From: Spongiibacteraceae bacterium
GTDB taxonomy: Bacteria > Pseudomonadota > Gammaproteobacteria > Pseudomonadales > PIVM01
Assembly (NCBI GenBank): GCA_030618505.1
Contig: JAUXDF010000196.1
Location: 1 to 6,331, forward strand
Reading direction: 5' to 3'
DNA: 6,331 nt
Both the position numbers and the translations under genes were made by a program. Under the pieces are notes generated by a model. It was not told the DNA's origin and did not search any database. It saw only the letters and a list, made by a program, of their open reading frames with translations. Each line of letters starts with the position of its first letter. The first letter of the stretch is position 1. Positions 1 through 6,331 of this stretch are shown here, piece by piece.

Positions 1-2561
1 GGCGCCAGCTCAGCAGCTTTTTCCAGGGCGATGATACCTTCCGCTAGATGCCCTGAATTCACCAGGATCCAGCCGTAGGTGTCGAGAATGGCGGGGTTGT
101 TAGGTGCAAGTTTGGCGGCAAGTTTGGCGACTTCATTGGCGCGTTTATCCGACGTTTCAAAATAAAGCCAGGCCAGATTGTTTAAACTCAGCGCTGAGGG
201 GCGCCCCAGTTGTATTATTTTTTCATAGAGTTTAATTGCTTCTTGTTTTTGTCCCTGCGTTTGTTTCTTCATTGCCATAAAGGTAAGCGCTCGGCGACTG
301 TTGGGCAACTGGTTTAACCAGCTGGCGAGAAATTGCTGAGGGTTGTTATCAGTTTGTTTTAATGTGCCGTAAAGTCTGGCAGCGGCCATCTCGTTTGGCT
401 CGGTGTCCCAGGCCTGGCGATAGCTGTTGCTTGCCTCCTGCAGTTGCTTCTGCTGGTGATAAATATCCCCTTGGATAAGATAGCCAAGATTTGATTTTGG
501 ATTGCTGGCGAGTAGGCGCTCAGCTATTTTTTGCGCCTCTTTGTATTGTGCTGATTCGATTTCAATTCTTGCCAGCATCATCAGCAATGCCGGCTGATCG
601 GGAGACATTTCAAGTGCTTTGATAATTCGAATGCGTGCTTCGTCATATTGTTTTTTAGCCATGGCTTGCCGGGCGCCGGTGGCCATTACTTGTTGATAGG
701 TGGCACTGATAAACCTATTGCTGACACTTTGTTGGGTGCTTTCGTTAGCATAGTGCTCTGCCTGATCGAGATTTTTTATTGTTAGATAATATTTTGCCAA
801 TACCGCATTTGCCATTGCCGGGTAATCACTGTTTTTAGTCATGGCTTGCAGTTGTTTGATGCCCTCATCGCTAGTACCTGCCAATACATGTGTTTGCAAA
901 AGGCCGAGATAACCCAGGGAGGCTTCTGGCTGCAGGTGAATCACTTGGCTAAAATGTTGTTTGGCCTCGGACCAGTTTTTATTGTTAAGCGCCAGTTTAC
1001 CGAGTGTAATGAGTATTTTCGGATTGCTGCTGTCTAGACTGAGAGCTTTGTTAAGTTCGCTTTTTGCCTTGTCCGTTTGATTGTTAGCCAGGCTGAGCAA
1101 CCCGGATAGCAGGTGCAAATTCGCATTGTCCGGGTGGATTTTGAGGCTCTCGTCAATAAAGCGTATCGCCTGAGCGGGGCTTTCGTTGCGCACATAGATC
1201 TCGACGATTGCTGAGGGCAGTTTTTTTGAGTTTGGCTGGTGTTGATAGGCTGCCTCGAGCGTGGCGATGGCTTTTTCGTTCTGCTTGCCGGAGGCATAAT
1301 ATTTAGCTAGCACCAGCGGTGCTGATTCGAGCCTGGGGTCAAGCTTAATGCTTTTGTTAAGTGCGCTGACACCTTCCGGGAAGCGTTTTACCTGCAGTAG
1401 TGCGAGGCCGTATAAAGCCTGAAGTTGGGCGTCGTCACTGTATGTTTGGGTGTCGCTTTCAATTAGCTCAATCAGCTCCTGTGGTTTGTTGAGCTTTAAC
1501 TGGCTGAGCGCGAGTACATGAAGGGCCTTGTTTGAGGCTGTTTCCGGGTCAATATACTCAGAAAGTAGCGCTTCAGCTTCTTCCACATTGCCTTGCATGT
1601 AGGAGATCATGCCGAGATATTGACCGGTGATTTCCTTGTTGGTTACGCCGTCATGAATTTTTTGTAGGGTCTTTTTTGAGGCATCCAGGTCGCCTTTTTG
1701 GTATTGGGCAAGTGCCTGTTGTAGCTGCTCTTCGCGCTGTTTTTGTTCGGGGGCGGCTGTGGCGAGCAGTTTGGCGTAAATCAAGGCTTCGGCCGAGCGC
1801 CCCTGCAGGGTGATGATGTGCATGAGTTGTCGCAAAACGGAGGAGCGCTGGGGGGTCAGTATGTCTGTTTGGGGCAGACTGATTAGCGCTTCGGTGAGAA
1901 GCTCCTCGGCGGTGTTTAGTTCCTGCTGCCGGTAGGCGATCATTGCTTTTAGCTGTAGTGCTTCCGCTTTGTATTTTGTAGTGGTGATTTTGTTAAGCTG
2001 AACAAGGGCAAATTCCTTGTCGTTTTGGGACAGTGCAATGTTGGCGAGTAGAAGCAGGGCTTTTTCATTGTCGGGCTTGTCAGTCAGTATTTGCTCTGCT
2101 TGATGTTGGGCTTTTTTGAAGTCTTTATTCCTGAGGTGCTTTTCTGCCAGCAGTAATTGGTAAGTGGTTTGTTGATCAGTGCTGAGCTCGCTTTCGATAG
2201 CGTCCAGCACTCTTCCTGCTGAGTGTATTTTCCCCTTGGTGATGAAGGCTTCGGCTAGCAGCAGCGCCAAGCGGGGATCGCTGGAGTCCTGGCGGGGTTC
2301 GAGCAGTCTAATGCTTGCATAGGCTTGCCCCAGGTCATTGTATATCCGGGCCAGGGATAGATAGCCTTCAATGGACTGTTGGTCTGCTTGTATAGCATTT
2401 TTAGCTTCGATAACGGCGGCTTTGTATTGGCCTTGTGCTAAATAGGCCTCACTTCGGGCGAGTGAGTTTTCTATATTGGGGGCGGAGTTTTTTTCACCGC
2501 AGGCAGCAAGAAAGACAATAAAAACAATGAGGGTGAGTCTGGAGAAAAGTGTATTAATCAT
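1..2561 (-). CDS. prsT: PrsT: PEP-CTERM system TPR-repeat lipoprotein (partial, C-terminus cut by window edge)
   Basis: The frame opens at the ATG at 2561 and has no stop through 853 codons to the left edge. The first residues (MINTLFSRLTLIVFIVFLAAC) form a lipoprotein signal peptide: an Arg at 8, a hydrophobic stretch, and lipobox LAAC with Cys21 as the lipidated residue. Gly22 at +2 predicts outer-membrane sorting, facing the periplasm. From about residue 35 onward the protein is almost wholly repeated helical hairpins of TPR type, with recurring Ala/Leu/Tyr positions and units ending in motifs such as LNKSIKLDP. The last visible part (about 789-853) has NNLAWLY and LDTYGWILVNSG, which are characteristic of the C-terminal end of the PrsT family (about 900 residues), so roughly 50-70 residues are missing. 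Position after prsK and prsR supports the name. TPR proteins scaffold protein complexes; a role in PEP-CTERM export or exopolysaccharide assembly is inferred. No clear Shine-Dalgarno sequence precedes the ATG; the start rests on the signal peptide. Confidence 0.9.
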   Translation of the reverse strand, partial: MINTLFSRLTLIVFIVFLAACGEKNSAPNIENSLARSEAYLAQGQYKAAVIEAKNAIQADQQSIEGYLSLARIYNDLGQAYASIRLLEPRQDSSDPRLALLLAEAFITKGKIHSAGRVLDAIESELSTDQQTTYQLLLAEKHLRNKDFKKAQHQAEQILTDKPDNEKALLLLANIALSQNDKEFALVQLNKITTTKYKAEALQLKAMIAYRQQELNTAEELLTEALISLPQTDILTPQRSSVLRQLMHIITLQGRSAEALIYAKLLATAAPEQKQREEQLQQALAQYQKGDLDASKKTLQKIHDGVTNKEITGQYLGMISYMQGNVEEAEALLSEYIDPETASNKALHVLALSQLKLNKPQELIELIESDTQTYSDDAQLQALYGLALLQVKRFPEGVSALNKSIKLDPRLESAPLVLAKYYASGKQNEKAIATLEAAYQHQPNSKKLPSAIVEIYVRNESPAQAIRFIDESLKIHPDNANLHLLSGLLSLANNQTDKAKSELNKALSLDSSNPKILITLGKLALNNKNWSEAKQHFSQVIHLQPEASLGYLGLLQTHVLAGTSDEGIKQLQAMTKNSDYPAMANAVLAKYYLTIKNLDQAEHYANESTQQSVSNRFISATYQQVMATGARQAMAKKQYDEARIRIIKALEMSPDQPALLMMLARIEIESAQYKEAQKIAERLLASNPKSNLGYLIQGDIYHQQKQLQEASNSYRQAWDTEPNEMAAARLYGTLKQTDNNPQQFLASWLNQLPNSRRALTFMAMKKQTQGQKQEAIKLYEKIIQLGRPSALSLNNLAWLYFETSDKRANEVAKLAAKLAPNNPAILDTYGWILVNSGHLAEGIIALEKAAELA

Positions 2562-2664
2562 AGTGGTAGTGTATTACCAATCCATTAAAATGAAGGTTTG
2601 ACGAGCAACAGGTGATCGTTTGCGCAGTGTTTCCATTTTTGTGACTTATTTGCTTCGGAGAATA

Positions 2665-2693
2665 AGTATAGTGTAGATAAATAATGAGGTGAA
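2665..2693 (-). promoter_or_regulatory. Candidate sigma-70-type promoter for prsT
   Basis: On the minus strand a -35-like TTCACC (2693-2688, four of six consensus bases) and a -10-like TATACT (2670-2665, five of six) are separated by exactly 17 bp of AT-rich sequence. Transcription would start near 2658, giving a leader of about 95 nt before the prsT ATG. The match is by eye in an AT-rich stretch, where chance hits are common, so this is a candidate only. Confidence 0.4.
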
Positions 2694-2757
2694 CCTTAAG
2701 GCAATGGAATTGAGAAGAATAACGTGTAATACAAGTCAGTTAAGGGAGTATGTCCGC

Positions 2758-2797
2758 AAAAGAGCCATAAACGACACTCGTTAGTGTGCCTATGGCT
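2758..2797 (-). terminator. Candidate hairpin terminator or attenuator after prsR
   Basis: On the minus strand AGCCATA (2797-2791) pairs with TATGGCT (2769-2763) over 7 bp. Inside it, past a 3x4 internal loop, ACACT and AGTGT pair over 5 bp around an AACG tetraloop (2782-2779). The hairpin is followed by C and then four T (2761-2758). It lies about 70 bp past the prsR stop. The stem is interrupted and the T run short, so termination would be weak or partial. It could instead be a processing or regulatory structure in a prsKRT transcript. Confidence 0.35.
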
Positions 2798-2868
2798 AAA
2801 TTTATAATGGTGCGGGGGCCGCTTGTGCCCTGTTTTAGGTGCACCCTTCTACAGGTTTTGTCGAACAA

Positions 2869-4224
2869 TTATTTTACCTTGAGATTATATTTTTTTATCA
2901 AATCATAAAGTGTTGGTCTGGTTATTCCCAATAGTTTGGCGGCAGCCGATATCTTGTTGTCTGTTATCGTCAAGGCGTTGGAGATGGCATTTTTCTCCGC
3001 TTCCTGCCGTATTTGTCTCAGGTTAAGTGGTAGCTCCTGGTTATGTTCTGTCAGATCCATGTCTTCGGCGCTGATGTGTTTTCCCTCACACATGATAATG
3101 CCGCGCTTAATCTTATTTTCCATTTCCCGTACATTACCAGGCCAGGCGTAGGCTTCGATGGCGTCCATGGCATCGCTGGTGAATCCGTTAATGCTCCGTT
3201 TTTGCTCCTCTGCCATGTTTTTGAGAAAGTGGCGGGCCAGCAAGATTTTATCGGCCTCTCGATCTCGCAAGGGAGGAACATCAAGTACCAGTTCGCTGAT
3301 ACGGTAGTAGAGGTCTTCTCGAAAAGAACCTTCGGCGACCATCTCATTCAGGTTTTTGTTCGTGGCGCAGATGACTCTAACGTCAACGGGGATCTCCTTG
3401 CGGCCGCCGAGGCGTTCAATCACCCGCTCCTGCAGGAAACGCAGCAGTTTGGCCTGCAGTGCTAGCGGCATATCACCGATCTCGTCCAGAAACAGTGTGC
3501 CTCCACTGGCGCTTTCGATTTTGCCGGGAGTTTGTTTGGCGGCGCCGGTAAACGCGCCTCTTTCATAGCCAAAAAGTTCGCTTTCAATCAGATTGTCCGG
3601 GATTGCGGCGCAGTTTATAGCGACAAATTTCATCTCTGACCTTGGGCTTAAGGCGTGGATGGCATTAGAAATGCACTCTTTACCGGTACCGCTTTCGCCG
3701 AGAACAAGTACGGTTGCCTGAGTGGGGGCAACTTTTTCTATGGTTCGGCATAATTGCAGCATTGTTTTGCTGGAAGTGATGATGCCTTTAAGTGGAGAAC
3801 TGGTTTGCTGGGTTTTTAACTGTCGATTTTGTGCCTCGAGTGCGTATATTAAATAAGCTCGCTCGATGATCAGGTCGAGGGTGTCAGTGTCGATAGGTTT
3901 GGAATAAAAATCGTAGGCGCCCATACCGACTGCCTTAATGGCGTTTTCCTGATCCCCGTTTCCTGTGACAACAATAATTTTGGTGTGAGGGGCGAGATTG
4001 AGAAGCTGCTGCACGGTGAGTAAACCTTCTTCGACACCGTCCGGGTCCGGGGGTAGTCCAAGGTCCTGAAGCACCACCTTGGGTTCATGCATTCTCATTT
4101 GTTCAATGGCGGTTTTACGATCGCCTGCCTGGATAACATCGTATTGTTCAAAGTGCCAGCGTAGCTGGCTCTGCAGGCCGGGGTCGTCTTCGACGATAAG
4201 TAAGCTGTGCTTTTCTGATTTCAT
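2869..4224 (-). CDS. prsR: PrsR: sigma-54-dependent response regulator of the PEP-CTERM system
   Basis: This is a full-length 451-residue NtrC-class regulator. Residues about 6-125 are a receiver domain: acidic pocket Glu12-Asp13-Asp14, phospho-acceptor Asp54 in QDLGLPPDPDG, Thr87 and Lys109. The LGLPPDPDG stretch is typical of PrsR. Residues about 145-385 are the AAA+ domain: Walker A GESGTGKE (176-183), the sigma-54 contact loop GAFTGA (223-228), Walker B GGTLFLDEIG (241-250), sensor I near VRVICATN (282-289) and WPGNVREMEN (361-370). Residues about 423-448 form a Fis-type helix-turn-helix (NKISAAAKLLGITRPTLYDL). Everything needed for phosphorylation, ATP-driven opening of RpoN promoters and DNA binding is present. 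It starts 25 bp after prsK, its probable kinase partner, and is likely co-transcribed with it. Targets are expected to be RpoN promoters of PEP-CTERM genes elsewhere. The start is fixed by the receiver's first beta strand immediately following; no good Shine-Dalgarno is visible. Confidence 0.94.
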   Translation of the reverse strand: MKSEKHSLLIVEDDPGLQSQLRWHFEQYDVIQAGDRKTAIEQMRMHEPKVVLQDLGLPPDPDGVEEGLLTVQQLLNLAPHTKIIVVTGNGDQENAIKAVGMGAYDFYSKPIDTDTLDLIIERAYLIYALEAQNRQLKTQQTSSPLKGIITSSKTMLQLCRTIEKVAPTQATVLVLGESGTGKECISNAIHALSPRSEMKFVAINCAAIPDNLIESELFGYERGAFTGAAKQTPGKIESASGGTLFLDEIGDMPLALQAKLLRFLQERVIERLGGRKEIPVDVRVICATNKNLNEMVAEGSFREDLYYRISELVLDVPPLRDREADKILLARHFLKNMAEEQKRSINGFTSDAMDAIEAYAWPGNVREMENKIKRGIIMCEGKHISAEDMDLTEHNQELPLNLRQIRQEAEKNAISNALTITDNKISAAAKLLGITRPTLYDLIKKYNLKVK

Positions 4225-4228
4225 ATTT

Positions 4229-4253
4229 TATCAATCTATAGGTATCAATCTAT
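4229..4253 (-). repeat. Two 11-bp direct repeats at the prsK-prsR junction
   Basis: The minus-strand sequence ATAGATTGATA occurs twice, at 4253-4243 and 4239-4229, separated by 3 bp, giving a 14-bp period. The first copy contains the prsK stop codon (TAG, 4252-4250); the second ends 4 bp before the prsR start codon. The repeats therefore fill the place where a ribosome binding site would be expected. A small tandem duplication is the simplest explanation; a role in translation of prsR is possible. Confidence 0.7.
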
Positions 4254-6322
4254 GCTGTTTGTGTCGTTTTAGTTGTTTCGATGAGCGGAAGAAAAATGCT
4301 GAAGATGGTTCCCTTGCTTTCTTCGCTGATTATTTCTACATCGCCGCCGGCTTGGCGAATAAATTCTCTGGTTTGATAGGCGCCAATGCCCATGCCTTTG
4401 CTGGACTTGGTTGAATCAAATGGCCGGAATAGGCGCTCTCTGATGAATTCCTGAGTCATCCCCATACCGTTATCTTCAACTTCTATTACCGCCTGATTGT
4501 TTTTTTGTGACAGCGTGATATCGATGAAGCCGTTGTTGTCGGTAGCATCCTGCGCATTTCTAATCACGTGTCCCAGGATCATCGACAGCTGCTCGCTTGA
4601 TGACTTCACGTAGAGCTCGGTTTTTGTTAGGTGTATTGACGGGCGAGGTTCACGATTATGGCATTTGCGAACGGCATCAACCAGCATGTTTTGCAGGCAG
4701 ATAGCGCTTTCCGTTTCATCCTGGTTGCCCTGTTTGAGTTGATCAAGCAGGCGGCTCATTCTTTTAACTGAATTGTCGATGGTATTGATGGCGTCTTCAA
4801 TAAAAGCCGGGTTATCTTTGTGCTTGGCGGCGTTTTTTACCACTAGTGATTGTTGTGCAATCAGGTTTTTTAAATCATGCATGATAAAGGCAGTAAGGCG
4901 ACTGTAGGCATCAAACTGTTTGGACTCTGTGATGGTTTGTGATGCTTGTTCAGCGGCCAGAAAGCTGGCTATCTGCAGGCCTGCTGTTTTTAACAGATCA
5001 AAATCCTCCCAGCTAAGGCGTCGTTTTACGTGGGGGTTTTTTAGCAGAATAAAGCCGAGAAATGATTCGTGGAGCATAAGTGGAACAATAAGCCATAAGT
5101 CGCTGCTTAGTAGCCACTTGGGTAGTTCCAGTCCGGGGTAGCGCTCAGGAAACTGGAGGTATTCATCAAGCACCACCACTCGCCTGGCGCTTTCCATGTA
5201 TTGTTGTAGCGTGCAATTAGCGGGTAATTCACATTTTGAAACGAGAGGAAGGCCTATATTGGCGCAGTGAATAAATACCTTGTTGTCATGTTTTTTCCAA
5301 AGTGCGCCACCCTCGGTTTGGAATATCCGCGTCATCGCTTTTAGGGACTGGGTGTGGATATCACTGCCGGATATGGTGCTGGTGAGCGTGTGGATCAAGC
5401 GTAGCCATTCCTCTCTGTAGTCATAGCGGTGCTGAAACAGGTGTTTGCTCAATATAACCTTAAAATAGGCCCTTGCCTTTTTGGATGACAGTATCATCAG
5501 GCAAGATGCGCCGGCACCAAAAACAACAATGGACTGAGCGAGCACTCCCCAGTTGCCACCGAAGCGGCGTATATAATATCCGCCGAGCGACATGATAAAG
5601 AGAAAACCACCAATGCCAATTAGGCTGGCGCTGTAGAAAACAAATTTATGTGATACCCGCAGCTGCACTCGATCATTGTTGATACGCTGGAGGCTGGCAT
5701 AGATCAGCAGGGCGACAATGGCGATGATAGCGCCGCGGGTAACTTCTATTTCAGCGTTGATTTCTGAAAACAGCAGGGTGTGTACATAAAAGTAGAGGTC
5801 GTAACTGAAAATGCCGGCGATGCCAATGTAAATAAAGCGCATGCCATCAAGGTTTTCAGGCAGGGTGTTTCTATAGGCTTGCTCTACAAGCACCAGGCCG
5901 ATGATGGCAGATGAAATAACTAACCATAATATGTTTGTATGATTGACTAACTGGTTTGCCGGGTCGCCGTTAGCTGTTTGTTGGATATAGTATTGATAGC
6001 CAGCCGCCAGCAGTGCGGCCATCCAAGGCGTATGGCAGGCGAGGACGAGGGCGCGTCTATTTTTGCCGATGGGGAGAAATCGTAGCAGCAGTAATATCCA
6101 GGCTCCATTGCGGAGTTGCTCTACGGCAAATAGGCTCAGGTTTCTTGGTATCAATGAGGGTAGCGGGCCGATGTGCATATAGCACCAGGCGATGGTCAGT
6201 AGGCTGGCAGCAATTAACAATCGGGTCAGTGGTGAGGAAAGATTTCTTCTGAATAAGCCGAAAAGGAGAAGCGTGAAGGCAAGTCCGCCGGTCATGTAGC
6301 TTAAGAGTGCTGGTGCTTCCAT
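4250..6322 (-). CDS. prsK: PrsK: membrane sensor histidine kinase of the PEP-CTERM system
   Basis: This 690-residue protein begins with a large membrane domain: about eight or nine hydrophobic helices within residues 8-280 (for example 12-24, 33-49, 129-147, 228-248, 258-278). A short linker with HRYDYREEWLRL (298-309), a segment I associate with PrsK proteins, leads to a GAF-type domain at about 315-458 (note VPLMLHESFLGFILL, 413-427). The kinase core follows: H-box MHDLKN with phospho-acceptor His482, N-box HVIRNAQDAT with Asn589, G1 VEDNGMGM with Asp617, F-box LFRPFDSTKS (631-640), and G2 KGMGIG (642-647). The H-box is not the classical HExxxP form, but HDxxN fits the H-E/D-x-x-T/N pattern linked to phosphatase activity, so it may both phosphorylate and dephosphorylate PrsR. 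The signal is unknown. Only 9 bases lie upstream in the window, so promoter and ribosome site cannot be fully judged; the ATG gives a normal family-like N-terminus. Confidence 0.93.
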   Translation of the reverse strand: MEAPALLSYMTGGLAFTLLLFGLFRRNLSSPLTRLLIAASLLTIAWCYMHIGPLPSLIPRNLSLFAVEQLRNGAWILLLLRFLPIGKNRRALVLACHTPWMAALLAAGYQYYIQQTANGDPANQLVNHTNILWLVISSAIIGLVLVEQAYRNTLPENLDGMRFIYIGIAGIFSYDLYFYVHTLLFSEINAEIEVTRGAIIAIVALLIYASLQRINNDRVQLRVSHKFVFYSASLIGIGGFLFIMSLGGYYIRRFGGNWGVLAQSIVVFGAGASCLMILSSKKARAYFKVILSKHLFQHRYDYREEWLRLIHTLTSTISGSDIHTQSLKAMTRIFQTEGGALWKKHDNKVFIHCANIGLPLVSKCELPANCTLQQYMESARRVVVLDEYLQFPERYPGLELPKWLLSSDLWLIVPLMLHESFLGFILLKNPHVKRRLSWEDFDLLKTAGLQIASFLAAEQASQTITESKQFDAYSRLTAFIMHDLKNLIAQQSLVVKNAAKHKDNPAFIEDAINTIDNSVKRMSRLLDQLKQGNQDETESAICLQNMLVDAVRKCHNREPRPSIHLTKTELYVKSSSEQLSMILGHVIRNAQDATDNNGFIDITLSQKNNQAVIEVEDNGMGMTQEFIRERLFRPFDSTKSSKGMGIGAYQTREFIRQAGGDVEIISEESKGTIFSIFLPLIETTKTTQTA

Positions 6323-6331
6323 AGGTCTGTT

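Larger units (their letters stand above)
2562..2868. other. Intergenic region between prsR and prsT
   Basis: This 307-bp gap is the only substantial non-coding stretch. Read on the minus strand it holds, in order, a two-part hairpin with a short T run (2758-2797), a sigma-70-like promoter candidate (2665-2693), and a 20-codon reading frame (2636 down to 2574) that ends 12 nt before the prsT start. An 8-bp palindrome, GGTGCACC, lies at 2838-2845, 23 bp past the prsR stop. I looked for a sigma-54 promoter (GG-N10-GC) on the minus strand and found none. The length and contents suggest prsT can be expressed separately from prsKR. Confidence 0.8.

Noticed and set aside
846..1297. Open frames on both strands (846-1037 plus, 1034-1297 minus)
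   Set aside because: Both lie inside the continuous prsT frame, have no family-like features, and their translations look like out-of-frame readings of the TPR coding sequence.
2742..2760. GG-N10-GC spacing on the plus strand (GGGAGTATGTCCGC region), resembling sigma-54 spacing
   Set aside because: Only the two dinucleotides match; the flanking consensus is absent, and there is no plus-strand gene for it to drive.
2838..2845. 8-bp palindrome GGTGCACC just after prsR
   Set aside because: Too short and not followed by a T run; no second copy near a promoter, so neither a terminator nor an operator can be supported.
2936..4414. Several open frames of 70-140 codons on the plus strand and in another minus frame across prsR
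   Set aside because: They are shadows of the prsR coding sequence, which has full receiver, AAA+ and helix-turn-helix motifs over the same bases; the 4079-4414 frame also spans the prsR-prsK junction antisense.
4920..6252. Plus-strand open frames at 4920-5141 and 6013-6252
   Set aside because: Antisense to the well-supported prsK frame, with Arg/Ser-rich composition typical of spurious translations.

Overview
The window holds three genes, all on the minus strand and read in the order prsK, prsR, prsT. They are a PrsK-type membrane sensor histidine kinase (4250-6322), a PrsR-type sigma-54-activating response regulator (2869-4224), and PrsT, a long TPR-repeat lipoprotein (start at 2561, running off the left edge). 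This trio is known from the PEP-CTERM/exosortase (EpsH/XrtA-type) systems of Gram-negative bacteria. Those systems sort C-terminally tagged surface proteins and are usually encoded beside exopolysaccharide loci. No exosortase or PEP-CTERM substrate gene lies inside the window.

Organism: moderate GC content, a lipoprotein signal with an outer-membrane-type +2 residue, and the family assignments all point to a Gram-negative proteobacterium. An environmental or aquatic gammaproteobacterium is my best guess, but this is inference from composition and family distribution. No taxonomic marker gene is present.

Layout from right to left, in the direction of transcription: prsK starts 9 bases inside the right edge, so its promoter is outside the window. 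It ends at 4250 and prsR starts at 4224, a 25-bp gap that fits one operon. The junction carries two 11-bp direct copies of the same sequence. After prsR comes the only real intergenic region (2562-2868, 307 bp). It contains a two-part hairpin with a short T run, a plausible sigma-70-type promoter for prsT, and a 20-codon upstream reading frame that stops 12 nt before the prsT ATG. The prsT frame is then open without a stop for 853 codons to the left edge.

Working together (established for the family, applied here by inference): PrsK senses an unknown membrane or cytoplasmic signal and phosphorylates PrsR at Asp54. PrsR then activates RpoN-dependent promoters, expected to include those of PEP-CTERM protein genes. 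PrsT, anchored by lipid and built of TPR helices, probably acts as a periplasmic scaffold for the export or sorting machinery. I could follow all three reading frames, and all the motifs expected for activity are intact. I see no insertion sequence, RNA gene, CRISPR array or phage element.
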